A DNA stretch of 8,286 nt from Spirochaetales bacterium (GTDB taxonomy: Bacteria; Spirochaetota; Spirochaetia; JAGLYY01). Below are positions 1-5,157 of this stretch, piece after piece. Made by a program: the position numbers and the translations under genes. The DNA lies in assembly GCA_023131935.1 (NCBI GenBank), contig JAGLYY010000001.1:1-8286 (forward strand), read 5' to 3'. The notes beneath the pieces were generated by a model. It made no database searches and had not been told where the DNA came from. It saw nothing but the letters and a program-made list of their open reading frames with translations. The first letter of the stretch is position 1; every line of letters begins with the position of its first letter.

Positions 1-37
1 AAAGCCGATTGAGAAGACGGTCCCTGTCAGACATCAT
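1..37 (-). CDS. Start of a downstream gene, possibly MrfB/YprB-like nuclease (partial)
   Basis: On the minus strand an ATG ATG pair at 37-32 opens a frame reading MMSDRDRLLNRL and running off the left edge without a stop. It overlaps the last codons of the helicase gene by 11 bases from the first ATG or 8 from the second, the kind of overlap seen in translationally coupled operon genes. Upstream there is only a weak CTGGA-like ribosome site. In Bacillus subtilis the gene after mrfA (yprA) is mrfB (yprB), an RNase H-like exonuclease that acts with MrfA in mitomycin C repair, and as I recall it opens with a short basic Leu/Arg-rich stretch of similar character. Only twelve residues are visible, so both the gene and its identity are inferred from position. 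Confidence 0.35.
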   Translation of the reverse strand, partial: MMSDRDRLLNRL

Positions 38-2321
38 TTGTCCAGAAAGAAAGAAAATTTCTAACTGTGCTCTTTAAATTCCCTGTGCGCCGGTCCCGAT
101 CGTCGGGTCCGATACATGAGGGGCACCCGGATTCACAGGAGCACTGTTCCACAAGATCAAAGGCACCCTTTAGAACCTCACCCATCTTTGAAAGGAGCCC
201 TTCCGAGAGGCCCGTACCTCCGGGATACCGGTCATAAATATAAATACCCGGCATTTCGATGTACTGATCTTTCAGCCGCTCAGAAACACCCAGGTCCCTT
301 CGATCGCAGAGGAGGAAAAAGGGGGCTACATTGGTAAGCAGGGTCCCTACCCTGCCAAGAACCTCCTCCCTGATGTCCCGGGGAATTTTGCTGAAAGCCT
401 TACCAGCGGGGGTGTCCTCCCCGAATCCAATGAAAACACTCCTTGTGTGCATCTCCTCTTCGGGAAGAGAAATATCGCCATAGCCTACGTTTTCGTGGGT
501 CTGGTATTTTATTTTTTTGAATTTTGCAGCCTGGGTCCTCACGAGGACATCCCCAAGAAACAGCTCAGCTCCATGATTTTCTGAATGATCATCCTGATAA
601 AGGACCTTGATATCGGTTTTAGTAATAGCATCGGTATAATAATTAACTTCGGAGGTTTCTACATAACACTTTCTGTTTTCCAGGTCGAGATTGGTCACTA
701 CATACTGATTTCCCCGGTGGATGTAGATAGCGTTGGGGAAAAGCATTTCCTTGGCCGATGGCCGATCCATTTCACCGATAACGGTATATGCCCCACCGGT
801 CGTATCTACGATGACTACGTTCTCGCTCGTCGCGCTTCGCAGAGATACCCCCTCGGCAGGGTATCCCCTGTCAGACCAGTACCAAGTTCCCGAGGAGTAC
901 CTTACAATGCCCTCCTCTTCAAGGGAAGCGAGGAGTTCACCGGCGGGACCGCCGAACTCTTCCCCGTCGGGAAAAGGGAGCTCGAATACAGCGCATTTCA
1001 AGTGATCCATGAGGATGTAAAGATTATCGGGATCGACCCACCCCGATTCGGGAGATTTTCCGAGAAAGTATTCCGGGTGCCGGATCATGTACTGGTCTGT
1101 TGGGGCGGCGGAGGAGATCATCACCGCGATCGAGAGGGTGTTGCGCCTGCCGGCCCTGCCCGCCTGCTGCCAGGAGGAAGCAATTGAACCGGGCAATCCG
1201 GCAAGGATTGCTACATCCAGCCCCCCAATATCAATCCCGAGCTCTAAGGCATTTGTAGAAACAACCCCCTGAATGGTACCTTCACGTAACCCCTTTTCTA
1301 TCTCCCGCCGTTCATTGGGCAGATATCCGCCCCGGTAGGATTCGATCCTGATACGGTTGTTATCGGTAAAAAAACTGGAGAGGGACCTCTTCAGGTAAGC
1401 GGCAATAAGTTCCGTCCGGACCCTGCTGCGGGCGAAAATTATGGTTTTTATCCCCTTCTTGAGAAACCTGGTCCCAATTCTCGCTGATTCGAGGACAACC
1501 CCGCGGCGGATCCCCTGGACCCTGTCAACAAGAGGCGGATTATATAAAATTACATACTTCTCTCCCGAAGGTGCGCCATTGTTGTCTACCAGGTTCGCTT
1601 TCTCCTCAATGATCCGCTCTGAAAGTTCCAGGGGATTCCCGATAGTAGCGGAACAACAGATAAACTGAGGCTCTGAACCATAAAACTTCGCGATTCTTTT
1701 CAGGCGCCGAATAAGATTGGTCATATGGGAGCCGAAAACTCCCCGGTATGTGTGGATTTCATCAATAACAACAAATTGCAGATTGCTCAGGAAGGAGATC
1801 CACTTTGGATGATTCGGCAGGATCCCCGCGTGGAGCATATCAGGATTTGTAATAACAATGCGCCCGTTATTTCTGGCGGCCACCCGGACTGATGAAGGGG
1901 TGTCACCATCATAGGTGAATACCTTAACCGGGATCTCTCCACCGAGGACAATTTCATTAAGTTCTGACTGTTGATCCTGGGAAAGCGCCTTTGTAGGAAA
2001 AAGGTACAGGGCCCGGGCTTCAGGACGCTCAAGAAGGGTCTGCATCACAGGGAGGTTGTAGCAAAGGGTTTTACCCGATGCCGTCGGGGTAACAACTACC
2101 GTGTGTTTTCCCTCACGGGAAAGCCTGTAGGTATCCTCCTGGTGGGTATACAGTTTCCCGATCCCCCTGCTTCGCAGGATATCAGCAATCCCATTATCCA
2201 AATCCTGTGGAAAGGGGCGAAAGGATCCTTCCCGTGGAGCGAGTTTCTCCCAGCGGGTAACGTTGGAACGAAAATCCTCGTCCTTCGACAGTATTCCAAT
2301 AAGTTCATCCAGTGCGCTCAT
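27..2321 (-). CDS. mrfA: MrfA/YprA-type DEAD/DEAH-box helicase with C-terminal DUF1998 Cys4 domain
   Basis: This is a superfamily 2 ATP-dependent DNA helicase of 764 residues; Bacillus MrfA is about 750. In order it shows HQ in a Q-motif-like LYTHQ (57-61), Walker A TPTASGKT (78-85), motif Ia FPTKAL (108-113), Walker B as DEIH (187-190) followed by TYRGVFGSH, motif III SAT (224-226), motif V ALELGID (358-364) and motif VI QQAGRAGRR (385-393). The C-terminal half carries the family signature YDRYPGGTGLSE (696-707) and four cysteines in CSCESGCPSC (727, 729, 733, 736), the expected metal site. In Bacillus the family acts in cytosolic repair of mitomycin C damage. I chose the ATG at 2321 because it gives the family length. 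The same frame extends to a TTG at 2366, but those 15 residues look unlike the family. There is no Shine-Dalgarno before 2321; an extended -10-like element lies 7 bases upstream. Family membership is firm, the exact role less so. Confidence 0.9.
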   Translation of the reverse strand: MSALDELIGILSKDEDFRSNVTRWEKLAPREGSFRPFPQDLDNGIADILRSRGIGKLYTHQEDTYRLSREGKHTVVVTPTASGKTLCYNLPVMQTLLERPEARALYLFPTKALSQDQQSELNEIVLGGEIPVKVFTYDGDTPSSVRVAARNNGRIVITNPDMLHAGILPNHPKWISFLSNLQFVVIDEIHTYRGVFGSHMTNLIRRLKRIAKFYGSEPQFICCSATIGNPLELSERIIEEKANLVDNNGAPSGEKYVILYNPPLVDRVQGIRRGVVLESARIGTRFLKKGIKTIIFARSRVRTELIAAYLKRSLSSFFTDNNRIRIESYRGGYLPNERREIEKGLREGTIQGVVSTNALELGIDIGGLDVAILAGLPGSIASSWQQAGRAGRRNTLSIAVMISSAAPTDQYMIRHPEYFLGKSPESGWVDPDNLYILMDHLKCAVFELPFPDGEEFGGPAGELLASLEEEGIVRYSSGTWYWSDRGYPAEGVSLRSATSENVVIVDTTGGAYTVIGEMDRPSAKEMLFPNAIYIHRGNQYVVTNLDLENRKCYVETSEVNYYTDAITKTDIKVLYQDDHSENHGAELFLGDVLVRTQAAKFKKIKYQTHENVGYGDISLPEEEMHTRSVFIGFGEDTPAGKAFSKIPRDIREEVLGRVGTLLTNVAPFFLLCDRRDLGVSERLKDQYIEMPGIYIYDRYPGGTGLSEGLLSKMGEVLKGAFDLVEQCSCESGCPSCIGPDDRDRRTGNLKSTVRNFLSFWTNDV

Positions 2322-2328
2322 AAAATGA

Positions 2329-2337
2329 ATCATACCA
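2329..2337 (-). promoter_or_regulatory. Possible extended -10 promoter of the helicase gene, leaderless
   Basis: On the minus strand TATGAT (2334-2329), preceded by TGG, matches an extended -10 (TGnTATAAT) at all but one position. It ends 7 bases before the chosen ATG at 2321, so transcription would start at or beside the A of the start codon. A weak -35-like GTCACA lies at 2351-2356. This would explain the missing ribosome site. It is inference from sequence only. Confidence 0.35.
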
Positions 2338-2370
2338 CGCATCCCGGTGGTGTGACATCTTCTCAAGAAA

Positions 2371-2403
2371 AAGGAAATGATTTTCCTTGACCTGAAGGGA
2401 AAA
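2371..2403. repeat. Alternating AAGGAAA/TTTCCTT dyad in the helicase-glgC divergent gap
   Basis: AAGGAAA (2371-2377), a four-base TGAT spacer, then TTTCCTT (2382-2388) form a perfect 7-base inverted repeat. A third related block, AAGGGAAAA (2395-2403), can pair with the middle one with a single bulged base. The second arm overlaps the putative glgC -35 by two bases. It could be an operator shared by the two divergent genes or an RNA structure; there is no T-tract that would make it a terminator of either gene. Confidence 0.5.
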
Positions 2404-2416
2404 GCTCTCTTAGTAT
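2387..2416 (+). promoter_or_regulatory. Putative sigma-70-type promoter of glgC
   Basis: TTGACC (2387-2392) matches the -35 consensus at five of six bases and is followed after 18 bases by TAGTAT (2411-2416), four of six for the -10. Transcription would begin near 2423, giving a very short leader that still contains the ribosome site. The 18-base spacing and TA-T-AT shape recur at the lipoprotein promoter, which adds some weight. Confidence 0.45.
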
Positions 2417-2424
2417 AAGGGTTT

Positions 2425-2430
2425 AAGGAG
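2425..2430 (+). promoter_or_regulatory. Ribosome binding site of glgC
   Basis: AAGGAG sits 5 bases before the ATG at 2436, a full-strength Shine-Dalgarno that fixes the glgC start. Confidence 0.85.
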
Positions 2431-2435
2431 TCGGT

Positions 2436-3716
2436 ATGAATAATGTACTTGCGATTGTGCTAGGCGGAGGAAAAGGTACCCGGTTGTATCCCCTGACAAA
2501 GATGAGGGCAAAGCCGGCGGTCCCCTTTGGGGGGAAATACCGTCTTGTGGATATCCCCATTTCCAATTGTATCAATTCAGGATTTAAGAAGATTTATATC
2601 CTGACCCAGTTCAATTCCGCCTCCCTTCATAACCATATCGCGCATACCTACATCTTTGATGTATTCTCCCGGGGATTTGTAGCGATCCTCGCCGCTGAAC
2701 AGACCTTCGAGAGCGCCAGCTGGTACGAAGGGACCGCCGACGCCGTAAGAAAGAATTTTACCCACTTCACCGACCAGGAAGCGTCCCACTACATCATCCT
2801 CTCGGGGGACCAGTTGTACCGGATGGACCTCAACGAAATGTTTAACCGCCATCTTGACAGCGGGGCCGACATTACTATCGCCGCGACCCCTGTTTCCAGA
2901 GAAAACGCTACCGGTTTGGGTATTCTTAGAGCAGACAGCAAAGGAAGAATCACCTCCTTTGTCGAGAAGCCGGCTCCGGACCTGGATATCACGGATTTAA
3001 GAATGCCTCCATCCCTCCATCCTGATAAAGAGATGCTCAATCAGGGAAGAGAATATCTCGCCTCGATGGGTATGTATGTATTTAACGCCGAAGCCCTCGA
3101 GAGGGCCCTTGACAACGATCATACCGATTTCGGTAAGGAGATTATCCCGGACTCAATCGGGACTATGCATGTTAACTCCTATGTCTTTACCGGTTTCTGG
3201 GAGGATATCGGCACTATCCGGAATTTTTACGAGACGAATATGGACCTCGCGAATCTAAACCCCAACTTTAATTTTTACGACGCGAAGATGCCTATTTACA
3301 CTCACCGCAGGCATCTTCCCGCTACAAAAATGAACTTTTGTACCATAAGCCAATCCCTCGCGGCTGAGGGAAGCATCATCACCAATGCTTCAATTGTAAA
3401 CTCCATTATCGGTGTCCGTTCGCTCATTGAATCGGGGGCATCCCTCGATGGAGTTATCTGCATGGGAGCAAATTATTATGAAACCGAAGAGAAAAAAAAG
3501 GAAAACAGGGAAAAGAAAATACCCAACATCGGGATCGGAAGAGGATGCATCATTAAAAGCGCGATAATCGATACGAATGCGCGGATCGGCGACGGTTGCA
3601 GGATCGGTATTGACAGATCTAGGCAGATAGAGGGTGACTATGAGAATTACAGTATCCGTGAAGGAATAATTGTAATTCCAAAGGGCGCGATCCTCCCCGA
3701 GGGTACGATAATTTAA
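2436..3716 (+). CDS. glgC: Glucose-1-phosphate adenylyltransferase (ADP-glucose pyrophosphorylase)
   Basis: GlgC makes ADP-glucose and pyrophosphate from ATP and glucose-1-phosphate in the cytosol, the committed and allosterically controlled step of bacterial glycogen synthesis. The 426 residues open with the nucleotide-binding loop GGGKGTRLYPLT (10-21) and FGGKYRLVDIPISN (31-44). WYEGTADAVRKN (96-107), SGDQLYRMDL (123-132, D125 the likely metal-binding Asp), FVEKP (175-179), DFGKEIIP (231-238) and FWEDIGTI (254-261) follow. The last 125 residues have the hexapeptide pattern of a left-handed beta-helix (for example GIGRGCIIKSAII, 366-378). Length, WYEGTADA and the C-terminal IREGIIVIPKGA point to the plant/cyanobacterial-like GlgC branch rather than the enterobacterial one. 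The start is fixed by AAGGAG five bases upstream. No other glycogen gene is in the window. The stop overlaps that of the convergent Nudix gene. Confidence 0.97.
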   Translation: MNNVLAIVLGGGKGTRLYPLTKMRAKPAVPFGGKYRLVDIPISNCINSGFKKIYILTQFNSASLHNHIAHTYIFDVFSRGFVAILAAEQTFESASWYEGTADAVRKNFTHFTDQEASHYIILSGDQLYRMDLNEMFNRHLDSGADITIAATPVSRENATGLGILRADSKGRITSFVEKPAPDLDITDLRMPPSLHPDKEMLNQGREYLASMGMYVFNAEALERALDNDHTDFGKEIIPDSIGTMHVNSYVFTGFWEDIGTIRNFYETNMDLANLNPNFNFYDAKMPIYTHRRHLPATKMNFCTISQSLAAEGSIITNASIVNSIIGVRSLIESGASLDGVICMGANYYETEEKKKENREKKIPNIGIGRGCIIKSAIIDTNARIGDGCRIGIDRSRQIEGDYENYSIREGIIVIPKGAILPEGTII

Positions 3717-4108
3717 CTGCCAATATAATCCAGGATTATTGAATCTGATTCAGCAATTTCAAGATTCCGGCATTCTTCAAGGGTAAACCAGCCTGTTCGT
3801 TGATGTTCGGGGTATTTTTTCCCCTTCGATGGAGCGCCTGCCGGAAAGGTGATTGAATAGGCTTCTAAACGATACCGCTTCGGACCATTCCGGAATGCAC
3901 CGGTACATAACAGCTTTCCAACCTTGATGATAACACCAAACTCTTCCATAAACTCCCGGCTTAATGTCTCTGTGGGAGACTCCCCCTCCTCCGCTTTTCC
4001 ACCGGGGAACTCCCAACATTCCCCGATACTGGTACCGGGTTTACGCAAAGCAAGAAAATATCGACCCTCTTTTTCGGCGACACCAGCAGTTGAGATCCGG
4101 AGTTTCAA
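3713..4108 (-). CDS. mutT: MutT-family Nudix hydrolase, probable nucleotide-pool sanitising pyrophosphatase
   Basis: A 131-residue Nudix hydrolase, about the size of E. coli MutT (129 residues). The Nudix box is complete and canonical from G37 to V59: GKAEEGE, seven residues, then REFMEEFGV, with the metal-binding REXXEE glutamates at 52, 55 and 56. The preceding CWEFPGGK (31-38) is typical of MutT/8-oxo-dGTP diphosphatases, which hydrolyse oxidised nucleoside triphosphates to the monophosphate. Substrate is not provable, since related proteins act on other NTPs. The start codon is TTG at 4108; TTGA joins it to the TGA stop of the upstream membrane-protein gene in a 4-base overlap, and AGGGTG (4122-4117) lies 8 bases before it, so translation is probably coupled. 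It is the last gene of the minus-strand cluster, and its TAA overlaps that of glgC. Confidence 0.9.
   Translation of the reverse strand: MKLRISTAGVAEKEGRYFLALRKPGTSIGECWEFPGGKAEEGESPTETLSREFMEEFGVIIKVGKLLCTGAFRNGPKRYRLEAYSITFPAGAPSKGKKYPEHQRTGWFTLEECRNLEIAESDSIILDYIGS
3725..3751. repeat. Two adjacent short palindromes at the glgC/mutT convergent junction
   Basis: ATAATCC-A-GGATTAT (3725-3739) and GAATC-T-GATTC (3741-3751) are perfect odd palindromes just past the glgC stop, inside the 3' end of the Nudix gene. Their single-base centres and AT-rich arms make them weak hairpins, and no T-tract follows in either direction. They are the only structure near the junction that could slow polymerase or bind a protein; chance is also possible. 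Confidence 0.35.
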
Positions 4109-4521
4109 AGAAAAAGCACCCTGGGGAAAAGGAAATGTACAAGGGAGAACAACATTCCCCCGATTCCGAAAAAGGAACGATTTTCAAGAAGGAAATTTTT
4201 CAGTCCCGATGGGTTGCCATCCTCCTCGACGGTAGAGCGCTTTTGATAGTAAAGCAGTAAGAGAATACTTCCTAAAAAGATTCCTGTCAGGGCAGGTAAG
4301 AGGTCGCCAACAACCGCGACATCTCCCTTAATAACACTGATGATTTTCAGGACCCCTATAACGGCGGCGGCTGCTCCGGTGATCAAATACCGGAGGGGAC
4401 CCTCGATGAACCAGTCTGCCGGTTTCCGGGCGAATTGCATCTTCTCCGCAAGGTATTCTCCTGCCAGGGCAAATCCTGCTATCAGGTTCAGGATAATTGA
4501 AAGGAAATAGATCTGGAGCAT
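4105..4521 (-). CDS. Small four-helix integral membrane protein of unknown function
   Basis: I do not recognise a family. The 138 residues hold four hydrophobic segments, at roughly 3-24, 45-64, 68-92 and 116-137, so the protein should sit in the inner membrane with only short loops. The first loop contains GEYLAEKMQFARKPADWFIEG (split at 21-41) with several charges; the loop between helices 3 and 4 (93-115) is hydrophilic. The ATG at 4521 is chosen because GGAGG (4534-4530) stands 8 bases upstream. The open frame continues to a TTG at 4575, but that adds a polar 18-residue tail before a good membrane start. The stop overlaps the TTG of the Nudix gene by 4 bases, so the two are probably made together. 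Upstream lie a possible promoter and the TAGGCT repeat cluster. Confidence 0.8.
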   Translation of the reverse strand: MLQIYFLSIILNLIAGFALAGEYLAEKMQFARKPADWFIEGPLRYLITGAAAAVIGVLKIISVIKGDVAVVGDLLPALTGIFLGSILLLLYYQKRSTVEEDGNPSGLKNFLLENRSFFGIGGMLFSLVHFLFPRVLFL

Positions 4522-4529
4522 GTTTCTTA

Positions 4530-4534
4530 CCTCC
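4530..4534 (-). promoter_or_regulatory. Ribosome binding site that sets the start of the four-helix membrane protein
   Basis: GGAGG on the minus strand, within a longer G-rich run, lies 8 bases before ATG 4521. It decides for this start over the TTG at 4575. Confidence 0.8.
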
Positions 4535-4545
4535 CCCTTACCATC

Positions 4546-4575
4546 AGGATAGCGGTTACCAAGCCGTCTGGTCAA
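4546..4575 (-). promoter_or_regulatory. Possible internal promoter before the four-helix membrane protein gene
   Basis: On the minus strand TTGACC (4575-4570) is followed after 18 bases by TATCCT (4551-4546), four of six for a -10. It would start a transcript near 4539 with a short leader containing GGAGG. It lies just downstream of the TAGGCT repeat and would let the last two genes be expressed apart from the front of the cluster. The -10 is poor, so confidence is low. Confidence 0.3.
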
Positions 4576-4585
4576 GGTGGCGGCT

Positions 4586-4669
4586 TAGGCTATTAGACTG
4601 TAGGCTGTTAGCCTATCCTACCTAATAGCCTATAGCCTATCCACCTACAGCCTTCCTCCCTACGGCCTA
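4586..4669. repeat. TAGGCT-type inverted and direct repeat cluster
   Basis: An intergenic patch is built almost wholly from TAGGC/GCCTA cores: TAGGC at 4586 and 4601, GCCTA at 4611, 4628, 4635 and 4665. TAGGCTATTAG (4586-4596) and CTAATAGCCTA (4622-4632) form a perfect 11-base outer stem. TAGGCT-GTT-AGCCTA (4601-4615) forms an inner hairpin. AGCCTAT occurs three times as a direct repeat (4610, 4627, 4634). The stop codon of the preceding minus-strand gene and its last two codons lie inside the repeat (AGG CCG TAG). No T-tract follows the stem in the minus direction, so it is not a classic intrinsic terminator. It may be a dispersed genomic repeat, a processing or attenuation element, or relict mobile DNA. 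Confidence 0.75.
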
Positions 4670-5157
4670 ATTACCAGGATCTTTCTGAATTTATCCTCAC
4701 CAATAGTAGCAACGATCTCGATGGTTGTAACCTCTTCTACCCGATTGAAGGACGCATAGAGGACCCGTTCTTCATCCTTCTCCATCGGAAGGAGGTCTGT
4801 TAATACCGATTGGCCGCCGCCATGGAGAACAAGTAATTTAAGTGTTTTCTCTTCAGTCAGTTCTTTGAGGGCTGTTACTGAAATGGTAAGAAATATCCGG
4901 GATCTTTCCTCTTTTACTTCAAACTCAAGGCCGAACCCGGTGAGAGAATCCGGGGCGGGGGCTAATAAGGGACGGATTATGGAAAAGAAAAAGACAAGAA
5001 AAAGTACATCGATGAGAAGGATGATCATCCCCCGGTTTCCCCGGAGCCAGCGGGTTTTCTTCCGGTTCCGGATTTCCGGGGAGAGACTTGCAAGCCGCTC
5101 CTCCCGGTTGTAGTGATATATTATTTGTCCCGGTTCCCGTGTTTCTTCTCGATCCAT
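4660..5157 (-). CDS. Single-pass membrane protein, conserved hypothetical
   Basis: I do not recognise a named family. The 165-residue protein has a charged cytoplasmic N-terminus rich in Arg/Glu (1-43, with IIYHYNREERL at 12-22 and basic NRKKTRWLRGNR at 31-42), one strongly hydrophobic helix (about 44-65), and an extracytoplasmic domain of about 100 residues predicted as beta-rich from its alternating pattern (for example FGLEFEVKEERSRIFLTISV, 75-94). Basic residues before the helix suggest N-in, C-out topology. ATG 5157 shares one base with the stop of nnr (TAATG), and AAGGTG (5168-5163) precedes it by 5 bases, so translation is coupled to nnr. The last codons and stop fall in the TAGGCT repeat, so the C-terminus may have been altered by the repeat. 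An envelope role is a guess from topology. Confidence 0.78.
   Translation of the reverse strand: MDREETREPGQIIYHYNREERLASLSPEIRNRKKTRWLRGNRGMIILLIDVLFLVFFFSIIRPLLAPAPDSLTGFGLEFEVKEERSRIFLTISVTALKELTEEKTLKLLVLHGGGQSVLTDLLPMEKDEERVLYASFNRVEEVTTIEIVATIGEDKFRKILVIRP

Noticed and set aside
585..1187. Plus-strand open frame of 200 codons inside the helicase gene
   Set aside because: It lies wholly antisense to a well supported gene, has no ribosome site, and its translation shows no family motifs. It is a shadow frame.
1971..2390. Plus-strand open frame of 139 codons antisense to the helicase start
   Set aside because: It covers the conserved helicase Walker A region on the other strand and has no recognisable domain.
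3492..3499. Run of eight A in glgC as a possible slippage or programmed frameshift site
   Set aside because: The frame is intact on both sides, and the Lys/Glu-rich linker occurs at this place in normal GlgC proteins, so there is no evidence of a shift.
4561..4586. AAGCCG/CGGCTT stem as a rho-independent terminator
   Set aside because: The stem is only 6 bases with a 14-base loop, and no T-tract follows on either strand.
4586..4669. CRISPR-like array reading of the TAGGCT cluster
   Set aside because: The units are 5-11 bases, irregularly spaced and in both orientations, with no spacer structure and no cas gene nearby.
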